Source: Ancistrus triradiatus (lineage: Eukaryota; Chordata; Actinopteri; Siluriformes; Loricariidae). Taken from it: a stretch of 64,000 nucleotides of DNA. A program made the position numbers and the translations under genes. This document shows, piece after piece, positions 12,976 through 25,402 of the stretch. How positions within the stretch are numbered: the first letter of the stretch is position 1; every line of letters starts with the position of its first letter. Below the pieces are notes generated by a model. It saw nothing but the letters and a program-made list of their open reading frames with translations. It ran no database searches and was not told the DNA's origin. Location: NCBI GenBank assembly GCA_025084515.1, contig JAJAGP010000018.1:248001-312000 (forward strand), read 5' to 3'.

Positions 12976-14924
12976 TGAATTTCAGCCTGGTATTTGGATT
13001 TCTCAGCTCATGGATCCCCTTACTCTGATTTCATTCAGTCTTCACATGCATGTAAATGTAACCAATAGAGCATAATCAAACATGGTGGCCAAGAGACTTC
13101 ACATCTTTTGGGCTTCTCTCAAGGAATCTGGCAACCCTGGAATGAAATGCAGCAGCCGCAAAACAAAGCACAGAGCACATTCCTGGAAAGGAAGAATTTC
13201 ATTATTTAAGTATTATAGTTTGAAGTTTGTCACATCCCTCTGTGAGTTCATTGTGCGAGTCACGAATGTCCTGCAGTTATTGGATTATGATTTGCATGTG
13301 AACGAGGTTGGAAGCAGTGGTACAGGCAAAGTCGATCATTATTATATCGCTTTTTAAAAGGGAGATGCAAACTTTGAAAACATAATTCATCATTTCCACA
13401 ATGAACCACCATATCTACAGGACAAATCAGTTCAGATGTGTTAGCAAAGCCAGAGACAGCAGCATCTAAATTGTTTAAATATGACGTATTGCTTTTGTTG
13501 TACCAGGACCAAGATCAGCATCGGGAGAACTATGGGAACTGTTACTTACAGGCGCTCATGGCTGGACTTTGTACAAGGATGACTTGCCATGACTGAGGGA
13601 GGGGAGGCCAAACGCAGCAAGAGCGACATGTCCGCCCTGCAACGGACTGGCATCCGACTGGCGTCCGGTGCAGGCAACGCTTACGCCTGCACCATACGTA
13701 AAAACAGGCTTTCAAGCAAGTAGGGGAAACGACAACAACCCCTGAAAGCCCTGCAATGCACTGGCCCCATTCTGGTCTTGTGCTCTTTGGGGACAGACAC
13801 CAGTTGTCATCACGACACTGACCAGGAAAGGCAGGGTTAAATTCGTGAATAAGAAAAGCAAAACATAATTTACAATGTCGTTAGAGCCGACCAGTGCAAG
13901 GCACAGTGATTTGATGCCACGACAAAAGGTTTCGGACAAGCCACTGGATCTGATACATAAATCTACATACAGGGAGGTTTGCAAAAAGCTCGCATTAAAT
14001 CTGACTTGGAGGAGAATGAAACATTATGGCAACCTGCCATGAGAGCAGATGAATGGAAAGACAATAGTCATTAATACACAGGCTGCGGAAACTTAAACAT
14101 GCGATAACTGCACTGTCAGAGGTTCGAAGCAAAGCAAACGCATTCAGGAACTGGAGATTTAAGACAGTCGCGCCAAAGCTCTCACTGGTGGCTCAGCTGC
14201 TCAGGTTCTGGCCTACTGACAGTACATATTATATCATGTAAGCCTGAGCCAGACGGCGTAATAGAATACAAGTTCTGTGAACCAAGTCGTTGACCGAAAT
14301 GGACGCTGACTGGACATTACCATGCGTGGTCACGTGATAGTTTAGATACTTTGCACATAGTGTTTTATTTTAAACAGTAATATTAATTAAAACACAATAT
14401 CAAAATTGAGTACAGTACTGTACAATACAGTAATTGTTATATTTGTATCTTTTCTCTGATGATGAAAATGTCAAATGAATGTTTCTTTCCACCTTCCAAG
14501 ACTGCTATTCTCCTTTCTACTAGCTTGCTGTCACTGAGACGTGAATTAGATACAAAGGATTTGTATTTCCTATGATAATTCTTAAGACCTCGGCCGTTAA
14601 AGCGACCTGACTTTGATTGGAAGGACGTTAAGCGGCGCAAAAGAGTCAGTACATGTGAATGAACAATGCTCAAACAATGACACTGAGGATCTGTGAAACT
14701 GTGGGAGGCTACAGTAGGGAATGTATACACCTTCCCCAATTGTGCATGGGGCGTGGCAAATTCAAGGTCTGTTTCTCTGAAATTTCTGGATTTATTTCCC
14801 CCCCTGAATATCAGCCCATGGGATCTCCTTCCAAGTGGTGTACCAAGTACAAGTTGTTTAGTGTTGAATTAAGTGCAGTTCTTTCTACTGAGTAAAATAT
14901 TAGGAATCGAAAGAATGTTGTAAT
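12976..14924. other. unassigned; fragments of a common fish repeat
   Basis: Pieces near 13615-13660 and 13750-13840 (CTGCAATGCACTGGC ... ACTGACCAGGAAAGGC) match the dispersed repeat noted near 8805. No gene is recognised; the 14739-14437 minus frame has no identifiable motif. Confidence 0.3.
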
Positions 14925-15448
14925 TACAGTACCGTGCAAAAGTCTTAGGCCACCATTAGATTTGTTTAAGCTATGGTTTAATGACCTTATATAACATATG
15001 GTCGATAACTGGACCTAAAAATTTCAAACTTGGATTCGTCACTCCATGACACTTTTCCGCTGGTCTTCGTTCCAGTCTTTGTGAGCGTTGGCGTATCTTA
15101 GCCTTTTCACCCTGTTCTACTTCTGAAAAAGTGCTTTCTTGGCTGCTATCTTTCCAAAAAGCATTCCTGATCAAGATTTCAGACTGTCAAAGGGTCAACT
15201 TGGTGCCCGATGAAGCTGCCAGATGCTGCTATTGCAAGTATAAGAGGAGGCCAAAACATTTAAAACTGTAGAAGCTGTTTTTAAAGATTTTATTTCCAGT
15301 TTTTCAATGCTGCATGCAAATGCCCTGTATTTTCTGCGTTTTATTTTAATAATGAGACTGTGAAATAACTACATATGGCCATTACACCACTGCTAAAATG
15401 ACAGTATATCTAATCTAATAGCAGCCCAAGACTTTTGAACTGTATATT
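14925..15448 (-). mobile_element. Tc1/mariner-like element, lineage C
   Basis: The left end is CAGTACCGTGCAAAAGTCTT and the right end is an inverted remnant (GCCCAAGACTTTTGAACTGTA). The minus strand has a broken frame across the region corresponding to WSDESKFE. About 520 bp, so strongly deleted compared with a full Tc1 element of about 1.6 kb. Confidence 0.7.
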
Positions 15449-16837
15449 ATATACTAACCATAGACTAGAGTGATTGTAGAAAACCAGGAAGATTTGTTTG
15501 CGAATTTTGGGTCATTGCTTTGGGTCACTGCTCGACTCCTTCAGATGCATTAGGTACAGATTTGTATTCTCACCATACAGGATCTGGCTAGACTGCTAAA
15601 TGATGCGCACCGGCAACAGACAGATCATAAGAAGTACAAAGGATAGGGGTTTGGATAAATGTATTAACAATTTAGCTCATGTGATTAAAGACTTGAAGTA
15701 AAAGATCACAAATTAGAAAAGAAAAAAACAAAAAAGCAAAGACAGTCATTTTTTTACATCACATTTTAAATAGGATTGAATTTCTACAGATTGCTTTTGA
15801 ACGAGCGCTGCGCTATGTTAAATCCGCGTTTCAAATTACATTCAGTGTAGCAGTAAGACAAGTGAAACTCTAAAACTCAAGAGTGACTCGGGCTGTTTGG
15901 AAATGCTCTGTTCCTTTTTATACTCGGCTAACTGAAGCGCCACGTGATGAGTACAAGACACACACAATCAGTCCTGGGGAGAATTTTACAGGACCTTCAG
16001 AGAGCGCTTAGCCAGCATGCGTACACGCCTTGAGTGAGCGAAAATGCAGCGTGGTCCGAAAAAAACATGATCAGTCTGCAATCCGGCCTCTCTTTACCAG
16101 CCATGTTAAATTCGAGGGGCCAGCAAGGTGCTGGGGTGGAAGAAATAAAAGACGAGAGCAACAACAAGGCAAATCTAGTCAGTCCTTACTAATTAGCTAC
16201 AGTGTCAGTCATTGGCGGGCCAGTGGGGTCTTCCGTTTGCATCTAAAAAAACTGATGGGGAAACAAAAAAGTGGCGTTGAATGCCAATTAACAGACGCCG
16301 AAGTGCTGCGTCCGATCGTCCGTCATCCTCTTTTCTCACATATTGCCTGGGGAGGACTTGGAAGCATTTGGAGCATATGGCAAATGGGCGGGGACAGAAG
16401 ACAGGGGTTTAGCTTTGAAGGTCCTACAAGCATTTACACAGTAGATACAGGCACTTGAATGTCTTTGGTTGGAGTGACCCAACGTTGCAGAGATTCGCAT
16501 TAGTTTGCACCCTCCTCCAGGGTTCAGTAGGCAACAAGTAATTCACTGTCCCTCCTCTACTTCTGATATGGTTCCATTCCGATTTACCCATCTGCTGCTG
16601 ATATTGATTCAGTCCGTGCAGCTACCGTCCGCTTCTTATCCTTCCGACAACGCCACCTGAAAGAGAGTCAAGGATGTAAAAACACCAAGTACACACTCAG
16701 TTTCCTTACCAGCAAAGGTCCGGTGCTTGCACTATGAATGCTTCAGAGGCCTATAGGGACAGTCCCCAATTTATGATGGGGACACAATCTGAGAAACCAG
16801 CGTAAGTTGATATATACCGCCTATACTCATGGACCAA
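15449..16837. other. unassigned DNA left of tmem248
   Basis: No gene recognised. A 142-codon plus-strand frame at 16030-16458 has no known motif, no repeat identity and no splice partner; I treat it as chance. Confidence 0.3.
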
Positions 16838-17835
16838 AAATAATGCACCCAGATAGGAATGTCGGATTGCTGAAAATCTCCATTGCAGGCTGATACGTAA
16901 ATGATTACAATGGGTCTTGCCAAAAGAGGGTGCAAAAGCACTTCCCTCACTGCTCTATCTATAAAAAGTCTCTCAGATGCCACTTTTGGGTAGTGTACCT
17001 CTTGCTCGAACCTGACCGTCGTCTGATCCCAAACATAACCTGGATTCATTGCTTCATCTCGTTCTTGACACAACTGCACACTAACATGATGGTTAATGGC
17101 TTTCAATGGTGGGACACCTAATGGGTGACGTGACAACAAATTTCCTTCTCCTAAGCAGCTGGAAATGGTCTGGACACAGAAGACAAGGTGCCCCCTGTGT
17201 CTAGATGGTGAACAGCGAAACCGTGGGAGCTGCTTGTGCTCCTAACAGCTAGGTCTAGATAAGGGTTTGCCAACCAATGTGCTGTGGAATATTATCCAAT
17301 TTCACCCGATTGGTACTCTAAGCGATCAGCTTCTGGTGACAGGAAGAACAAATGCATTCTCTTCCACTAGAGGGCAGTAAGAACTCAGCTTTGTGTTCAA
17401 CTAAACAGGCCCAGGTTTCACACTGAACGAGTGAGTAAATTGAGACTATATCTTCATTGCATTGCAGTAGTAAGTATACTTTTGGTGACATTTTTGTTTG
17501 GTGGTGTGCCTTGTGATTTTTCGAATGTTAAATATGTGCCGTGGCTCCGGAAGGTTGGGAAACGCCGGTGTAGATGGCGGGGAGTTCGTTGAAACGACCG
17601 TCCTCAGTCCAAAGTCCCTTTTGAAGTCTGTCAACAGGACAAAATGTCTCGAGGGCATAGTCAATGATCTCTCACCAAGAGGTACACTACCCAAAAGTAG
17701 CCTCCGAGAGCCTTTTTATAGAGCAGTGGGGGGAGTTTTTTTTAATACCCTCCTGTGGCAAGACATATCTGCCCGAGACGTAACAGCATGCCGAGTTTTG
17801 CAGCAATTTCCATCTGGGTGTGTTATTTTTTTTGT
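16838..17835. repeat. large diverged inverted repeat with a hAT-like insert
   Basis: The left arm (about 16838-17006) and right arm (about 17675-17835) are reverse complements at roughly 70-75% identity by eye. The best core is TTTTGGGTAGTGTACCTCTT on the left against its complement near 17678-17697. The 670-base centre holds a separate hAT-like short element. This could be an old foldback element or the ends of a decayed DNA transposon. Confidence 0.65.
17255..17570 (-). mobile_element. hAT-like non-autonomous element
   Basis: Read on the minus strand it starts GTTTCCCAACCTTCCGGAGC and CACGGCAC, and on the plus strand the other end reads GTTTGCCAACCAATGTGCTGTGG. This resembles the terminal inverted repeats of Charlie/hAT-type elements. 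The inside contains GGCACACCACCAAAC, also typical of that group. No transposase. Confidence 0.55.
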
Positions 17836-17959
17836 CAGCAAGTGTACCGTTAGCATAGCCTACCTCAAACAGGCTTAAAACACTCACATTAAACTGCAGC
17901 TGGGCAAAATCATTAACACAAAGCTTACTGTATAATAAAGTATTGAATATCTCGTGTCA

Positions 17960-18248
17960 TTTATTGAATAATGTATTGAAAGGCATGATACAGAAGCATA
18001 TCACTTTTTTTTTGCTCTGTTTAATATGAAGTCCCAGTGTTGTATGAATCACGATGTTAGGCATAGAAGGCAGAAATATTCTTGTCTCCAAAAGGAGGCG
18101 CTGCAAGAAAGCTCGATCTACAAACACTAGAGTTCGAGTTGTTGCTTAGTGATTTCCATAACTACGGCACTAACATTTGTAGGTCCCTCGGCCGTGGCTG
18201 CTCAAAGCCCATGATACCTACGTTGATCTTTATATTGGCCATCATCGG
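17960..18248 (-). other. probable tmem248 3' UTR with AATAAA
   Basis: Downstream of the tmem248 stop codon (18251-18249) an AATAAA lies on the minus strand at 17965-17960, about 285 bases away. No other gene signal is seen between. The true cleavage site could be further left, because vertebrate tmem248 3' UTRs can be long. Confidence 0.4.
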
Positions 18249-21200
18249 TTATTGCCAAACACCAAGGCGCGATACCTTTTCTGGACAGAAGTCCGGGTTG
18301 CTCTGTCTTACTTTGCCAGGTCTGCCTTTAATGACTGCATAGCAGAACAACGTAATCACCATCACAAACAGAAAGTAACTGGTGTGCATCAGGTGCAGGT
18401 TGATCAGGGAGCGATCGTCCTGGGGGAAAAAATGAGAAAACCGTGAATGAAAACCAGGACGGAATTAGGGAACGAGGGACCAGATTCACTGACGCACTTA
18501 CATCGGGTACGATGACCGTGAGCTTGGGGTTCAAGGCGTGGTACACCTTCCCGATAGCGCCTTTGTAACACCAAAACGGGTTGTAGTCCTGCGAGTACTT
18601 GGTGTCCGAGTCCCGCACTGTGGTGAAGATCTTGTACCAGGACGTGGCGTTGCTAAAGGTCTCTGGAACGCAATGAGGCGGCTGCCTGTGGAGCAGATGG
18701 GAGTGTCTAAAGGAATGGTGATTAGAAGACTATTTTTTAATGACACCTCAGAACTACAGGTCCTTCGCATGATCAAGCAGCCAGATAATAGCTGCCGCCT
18801 TTCGTCATACACGCCAAAGGTCACCACCTAGGTTTAACTAAGAAAACAGTTTAAAAAACAGAACCTCCCATCGGATAACTGCGGATTATGTTTCAGCTGG
18901 CGACAAGTTCTTTAACCCTAACTGATGCAGTGAGTAGCTTCTCATCTGTTAAACAACCATGTAGAAAGACCCATCCTGTGGTCGTGGAGAAGCTGTTCAT
19001 CTGTTTTAGAAGGGTCAGATTGTGAACGAGTGTTTCAGGGAGCATGAGCCACCATTATCACACATGGATTGGCCACCACAGAGTTCAGACATGAACCCCA
19101 TTGAGAATCTTTGGGATGTGCTGGAGAAGACTCCAAATCCAGACATTCCCGAATGCACTTGCAGCATCATGTCTGATTCTTTCTACTCTACAAAATCTTC
19201 CTAAACAGTCTTTTTACAGTGATGCAGTACTGGCGACTGGACAGCAGGCTTCTGGCGTGTCGCTGAAGCGACTGTGCAAATCCATGCCAGTGTTTGAAGG
19301 TACATAACAGAACACGCGAACAACACAATTAAAGGCTTGGTTTAAATAACCACGTAGGCTAGCAGTGACTTACACTGTGACGGGGAAGACGTTACTGGCT
19401 GCAGTAATGGTCATGCACGTGGTAAAAACCACCTGCTCACAGTGACCGTGCAGAACGCAGTCGTCCGAGTTCCAGGATGCAGGCAGGGTGAAGGTGATGT
19501 TCATCTCCTCGTGGGCTTCTCTACCTACAATGAAAGAACATGAGTAGGTTTAGTAATATGTAGAGCTTCCGAAGAGAGTGATGGCTTGTTTTATTACCCT
19601 TCATTTGCAGCTATAGGCTGTAACCCAAATGGTCCCATATTTGCTATTCCCTACATCGACCGACATGGGTTTTTTAATGGCCAATGCCAATATTTAGAGA
19701 GCAGGGTGCCCGATGGCCGATATCACTTTTTTGCAAGATTTATTTAAATGCCCTGTCTGTCTTTTTTTTTTTTTTTTAATAAAAAAAATGTATTGCTCTT
19801 AACTACATTTATTATTAGATACCAGTATCACATTCTTTCTGGGGGTGAAAAATAATGAAAATGTATAAATACTAGGGTAGTGCACATGGTATCAGCAACT
19901 TTATGTTTTCAATCCCAGTTCCAGGTAAAAGCAGAAAGTTGTAATGCTGGAAACAAAGTTTTCATCTTCTCATATCCGGAAGCCCCACCCTCACTGAATG
20001 TTCTCTCAGAACCTCTTTGTTTTCAGTCATTGAGCTGCAAGTTGTAACAAAATTTCTGCGCATTTTCCCCACTATTTTTGAATACCGGCCTCATAAGTGC
20101 AGTTATCAGCCGATGCCGATTACTTCACAATGGCATTAACCGGCCCGATAAGTAGACGTCGATCCCTAATACAGAGCTAATATGGAGCACTACAGGAAAC
20201 AGAATTGGAGAAGGAGCCAAACGATTTTGCCAAACTATGTCCTTATGTGCAGCTCAGGTAAAAATGATTAAGAGGCCACTCCAATTGTTTTTAAAACAAA
20301 CATTTCTACATGTAGGGCAGCAATTCCATTCCAGTCTCTGCTGAATCCCAGCACAGACGTACCTGATTCTACTTATTAGGTGATCACCTGAAGCAAATCT
20401 TATTTACTGACACATGAAAGCTGTAACTGAAATATTGAATTCTGAACTTTAAGTTAAAACATTAATATTGTTTTGTTTTAAAAAAAATCTAAACGTTTTC
20501 TTTGCATTATAATTTGTATTACAAATCGAGGTCTGAACACACTGCAATCATCTTTGCTATTTTTTGACCAGTTGTCATTCAGAGCGAAGAAATACTCGTG
20601 TCATTGCTGCAAGTAAATATTTTGATTTGGAATTTGTCAGTAGTTTACAGAATAAAACAAAAATGGGAAAAAAGATCACTCAACACAGAGTATCTACAAA
20701 CAGTAAAACCAGAGAAACTGATCATGTTGCAGAGCTGTATTTAATGAAACTGTCTTTGTTGACATTTTATAATTGCAATAACACACAAGAGGCCTTGAGT
20801 TAGTGATTTTACATTAACCAGGTACCCCAGAGCTGCCATAATGACCAATGCTGGCCCTGTAATGGACTGGCTTCCAGCAAGTAAAGCATTCCAGTAATCT
20901 AAGCTTGAGGTTATGAACCAGTTTCTCAGCATCTACAAAATTATTATATTTTACATTAAGATATTGTTCTAATAGCGACGCCACAGTAGCCCTTGCTCAT
21001 AATTATTAAATTTTTTTTTTTAAACAATAAACGTAATAAATGCATTGTGTTGTCCATTTGTTTGGCTGTGTAGTGCTATTTTACTAGAAAAATGTGGGGG
21101 AAAAAAATGTGCGATTAACACAATGAAACATTTTAATTATGTAACATCCTTAAAAATAACATCCGTACAGGGAGCTGTGATCCTGGCACCGTGTTATTCT

Positions 21201-24200
21201 CCCTGATAAACAAGGCCGCGCTGTTAATAAGCTCCAAGCACTAACAGCAACCGCAGTGTCAATACCAGGAAGCACCTGGCATCTATTTACTCCTTATCAT
21301 TTTTCTTAGATATCCACAAGTTGATCATTGACTATTTTAACAACCCGCAAATAGGGACTTCCATTGTAATACTTGCTAAACTGTGATAGGAACAGTGTTA
21401 AAAAAAGACTACTGGTTGGTTGCATGTGGTGAATCCCAGGATAGGCTTCGGACCCTCCAAAAACAAGAAAATTAAGCAACCAGACCAGTTCGCAAACTAC
21501 CCAGAGCTTGCTGTATACAAAGACCGGCACTCCACGTACCAGCCAGTCCGACCTGTTGGCCCATCACGGTGACGTACAGGTGGGTGATGTTGCGCGAGTA
21601 GCCCCCGAATGGCCTCAGCGGATCCAGAGTGAGCGTGATGGGGACAGAGATGTTGATGGGGCCCGGGTCCTCCAACAGCAGCGGCACCTGGGTGCTGGTA
21701 CGCGACTGGCTGCTCGTCACCAGGCTCTCCGGCGTCGTCGACTCGTTCAGGCCGTGCTTGAGCGTCTCGTTCTCGGAGATACAAAAGTCCAGCTCGTTGA
21801 ATCGGAGCAGGAAGGTGTTCCAGTCCTAAATAGAGAAGGACCTTGTTAGATGCGTGTTGATAATGGGGTTATCTGGACCAGCGTTGGGGTAGTTGGTCAA
21901 AAATAATCTATTACAAATTAATTATGACTTCTTTCAAAATGTAATTTGGAGTTCTTTACAGATTACTTCCTGGAAAAAGTAATGTTACTTACTATATTAA
22001 TTCAGGTCCATATCGAGTTGCAATCCAAGCAATCGTGGGTCTTGCTCAAAAACCCAACAGCGATGGGATTTCAACCCCTGACATTCTGGTCCATAGTACA
22101 GTACCTTAACCGCTAGGCTACCACAGTCCCCATTATAACCGTACAGGCTACAGTTACTCTCTATAACCCAGCAATTTTGGAGAATCTTAAGCATTTTTCA
22201 CACATTTTTCCACAGTTTTATGGATCCAGGGATGTTTCTAAATTGACCTACAAATTGTTTTAATATTGTTATGGATACTTTCACATATAAGTTTAAGACA
22301 ACATACAAAGCATGAGCCTGGACAGTGAGTCAATATAATCTGACTTAAATACACTCCAAATCCATTTCTCTACACACCTATTTATTTTAAACCAGGCTGA
22401 TCAATAGCACTTGGGCAACTGAAATGAATCCAGAACACAAATGAAACTAAATTAAAAAATGAATGACTGATAACCAAGAGTGCTCTACCTCGGTCATTTC
22501 AGGCGACTTGATCTCCTTAATCTTGAAGAAATAGCCGACTGTGAGGAACGTGATGGCCACCGCACTTACGCTGACCATAAATATGACCAGCGGCGGGCGG
22601 TTACTTATGTAAGTCTTCAGATTTTCCAGAGGATTTAACAAGAACACCTGCACGCAGGAATAAAAACATGTTATGTAATAATATAATAACAGCATATCAA
22701 CAAAACGCGAAACCTGTTCCGATGAAACGTGGCGATTAATGATGCAGCAATAATTCAGGCCAAAACTTCAAGAAGGCTCAGCCGTCTTCCACATTACGAA
22801 GGGGATTTCACGCTCAACGATCAGAGAAAATGGTCCTAATTATTCACTGGAAAAGCCCCTGCAGCTGGAGGGCAGACTCAGGGCCATCTCAGTTTGCACA
22901 GGCATCTTAAATATCAATCTTGCTAAACATAACCAAAACCCAATCTTTGCCTGTGGGTTACTGGGTTAACTCGATTGGATTGTTGACCTTTATAAACACA
23001 TTGTTGGACATTTTGCATTAACAAGTCTGATCTCAAACTTGCTCCAGGAGCGACTTTTTCAAGGTTAGACTTCTCTGTACAGGCTGGTGTTGCAGTCGCT
23101 CCTTCTCTCTAAGGAGTCATAACAATATGAAATTGGCATAGTTCTGATAAAAGAACAGCTTCAGACTAAAACAAAACAGACTGTGTACAAGCTTAGCTTT
23201 CCCAAGTCTGATGGATTAAATTGGCAGTACTTTAGATCTTTAAATTAGAACTGGTAATAAATAGTGCCTTAGACAGAGGTAAAAGTGGTGATCCGAGTCC
23301 TGAAGATGCTTTCTGACATGTCATCCAGGCACGAATGGTCATGTGTGAGGGAGAGGAGGCTGATCACGGTACCCCAGAGCTGCAACACTGACCCCTGTTG
23401 GCCCTGCATTGGACTGGCTTCCAGCAAGTAAAGCATTACAATAATCTAACCTCGAGGTTATGAACCAGTTTCTCAGCATTTACAAAAACAACTATTAGTA
23501 TGAACATATTAACTACATAACTTGGTTAAGTCTTACATATAACATTTAAGTCGCCCAAGGAGGACGAGTTCCTATTTGAGTCCTGGTCCTCCCAAGGTTT
23601 CTTCCTTGTAATGTTTATAAGGTTTTTCCTTGCCACTGTCGGCCTAGGCTGGCTCAACCTGGGATTGGACTAATAATTCAGAAGATAATCTAAAACTGTA
23701 AAGCTGCTTTGAGACAATGCTCTACTGTAGAAAGCAGGAATAAAAATTATTTATTAAAAGATGATAATCATTTAAAAATAATAATTCAAACAAATTAAAA
23801 ACAAAAGTAACAAAACAACGGTGTCACCATTAATTATTCATGCTCAGTATTTGTTTTAGCGCACAACAACGTAGCAATTTGTTTAGTTAATTATTTAATT
23901 GGTTTAAGCAAGATAACTGATTCATTGTTCATTGTGATTATATTTGTTATTAATCGGGAATTGAGATTTCAGTCCAAAAAACAAGCAAGACTGGAAGTTT
24001 GACCGATAAAACTGTTCACTTCAGGCTGTGCCAGAGAGCGGATACGAACTCAGAAAGCGAATACCCTTTCTGTGCTCATGTTTCCGCCATACTTGCGCTC
24101 TACGTTACAAATACTATTCAAGTCCCATCCTGATTAGAGCCATCAGGGTTGAAAATGGAAAGTCTTCAGACCTGCAGTGTTAGTATTATTATTCATCACA

Positions 24201-25402
24201 GTAGAACGTGAACTTACAAATTAGGAAAAACAGAGTTACTCGATTGCAGCCAGTGCACTAAATGCTTGTTCAAAGCTCTCGCCATCCTTTCATTATCAGA
24301 AGCATGTCTTCAAACAGGAAGGCTATGTGTTTTTTTGGTTCTTATCTTATTCTGGCTGCTTTGAAGCTGGAGCACCTGTGATAATACATCATTTCTCACA
24401 CAGAATTGTTCAAATGCATTTCTCTGGACAAATGGTACCCTTGTGACACCACTAAACCGACTGCATCAAACAAAAGGTTTAAATAGCAGGAACTGTGATT
24501 AAGGAATTGCACGACAGGTCGAGTACACCGTGTCAAGTAGTTCACCTATTCAGAATAGGTAAAAGTCCTTCTGTTCAAAGAAGGGCACCAGTCCGTTGCA
24601 GGGTCTTTAAATGCACCACCCATTCGAGCCACACCCTCAGAAACAGTCCTTTCCAGCAGTTTGGCTCTTACCACTGAAGCTGCACAGGCCAGTACTGTAT
24701 AACAGACAGGATTTGATGCTGACCTTAATGTGTGTTTTCAGCACTCTTGAAGGCTTCTAATAAAGTATACCGGCAAACAGTTAAGGTTAAGGTAACAGTT
24801 AAGGTTTGCGCCGCAGTCACATAATACAGTGCCCATAATAAAGTGGCCAGTGAGGGCACAGTAATAGAGGATTGCAGCCATATCACCCAGCCCTGCTTTA
24901 GGGTTATGAGCGCAGAACTAAGTGAAGTGAATCAGTTTGTGAAATCGACTCCAAAGCCTTCCAATACTGTTTACGTGGAATCTGGGAATCGACTCCCTTT
25001 AACAGCCAGTTGCTGTACTTCCCTGCCATCTGTAATGATTCAAACACAACAGGGACGTATCCAAAAGCAAAACATTTTGCCTGAATGCGAAGGGCAGCAG
25101 ATTTGAACTGTTCATGGGACGTCGGGATGGTTTCTGGGCTGCAGTCCAAGAAAACACGCACCGAAGCAGCTAGAAAGTGCGATGGGGTCACCCAGCTGCA
25201 TCAACATAACTGGCACGGTGGACAATATAACCGATACGCGTATCCTATAACGTTACAGACGCTTTGTGCCACACACAGAAGCCAATACACACAATACGTT
25301 GTCATTAAAGCGTCATGCCTTGATGTAAAATACAGCTTTAATGTTAGTACAATTCTGTGATGCACAGCTAGCGGCGTTAGCAAGGAAATGTCAACTCACC
25401 AT
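18249..25402 (-). CDS. tmem248: tmem248, transmembrane protein 248 (6 coding exons)
   Basis: Coding exons in transcript order: 25402-25400 (ATG only), 22647-22489, 21825-21540, 19524-19374, 18685-18502, 18419-18249. All junctions are AG/GT and phases agree, giving 317 aa, against about 314 aa for the vertebrate protein. The N-terminus reads MVFLLNPLENLK, followed by a membrane span at about residues 21-42 (PLVIFMVSVSAVAITFLTVG). A luminal or extracellular region follows with several N-glycosylation sequons (NIS, NIT, NAT) and family motifs such as LTLDPLRPFGGYSRN and YNPFWCYKGAIGKVYHALNP. A second span lies at about 276-291, then a short tail with RQSNPDFCPEK. The molecular role of the family is poorly known. 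The gene is head to head with rad51d. The last residues (VSRLGVWQ) differ from the human tail and assume the exon reads through a possible donor after the PEK codons. Confidence 0.95.
18940..19300 (+). mobile_element. mariner-like transposase remnant in tmem248 intron 4
   Basis: The plus strand encodes FREHEPPLSHMDWPPQSSDM then NPIENLWDVLEK, a good match to the last catalytic segment (PPxSPDxNPIExLW) of Tc1/mariner transposases. It ends near GTTTGAAGGTACATAACAG. Only the C-terminal third remains, antisense to tmem248. Confidence 0.75.
19655..20170. mobile_element. non-autonomous DNA element in tmem248 intron 3
   Basis: The left end (ATCGACCGACATGG) and the right end (reverse complement ATTAGGGATCGACGTC) are loosely inverted. 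The inside shows repeated CCGAT/CGGCC motifs (GGCCGATATC, CAGCCGATGCCGAT). The pattern matches a common class of fish hAT-like short elements. No coding capacity. Confidence 0.5.
20815..20937. repeat. dispersed repeat G, copy 1 (tmem248 intron 3)
   Basis: Nearly identical to 23360-23475, sharing GACTGGCTTCCAGCAAGTAA and GTTATGAACCAGTTTCTCAG. Confidence 0.65.
21999..22130 (-). repeat. tRNA-derived SINE, partial (tmem248 intron 2)
   Basis: A reverse-orientation copy: CAATCCAAGCAATCGTGGGTCTTGCTC, then the inverted B-box region GGGATTTCAACCCC and CCTTAACCGCTAGGCTACCAC. The tail end is missing. Confidence 0.75.
23360..23745. repeat. dispersed repeat G, copy 2 with longer tail (tmem248 intron 1)
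   Basis: After the part shared with 20815-20937 it continues to GGTTTCTTCCTTGTAATG, TTTTTCCTTGCCACTGTCGG and CTGTAAAGCTGCTTTGAGAC, sequences found in a very common fish interspersed repeat. Confidence 0.6.
25400..25402 (-). CDS. tmem248: tmem248 exon 1 coding part: lone start codon
   Basis: On the minus strand the sequence reads GGCAAAATG followed directly by the donor GTGAGT. The ATG is therefore the last three bases of exon 1, and exon 2 resumes at 22647 with GTG TTC TTG (VFL). The A-rich context (AAAATGG after splicing) is a good initiation context, and no other start fits the reading frame of exon 2 before its acceptor. Confidence 0.85.

Noticed and set aside
16030..16458. 142-codon plus-strand open frame left of tmem248
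   Set aside because: No recognisable motif, mixed low-complexity composition, no start context or splice partners, and no similarity to the mobile elements in the window. Treated as a chance frame.
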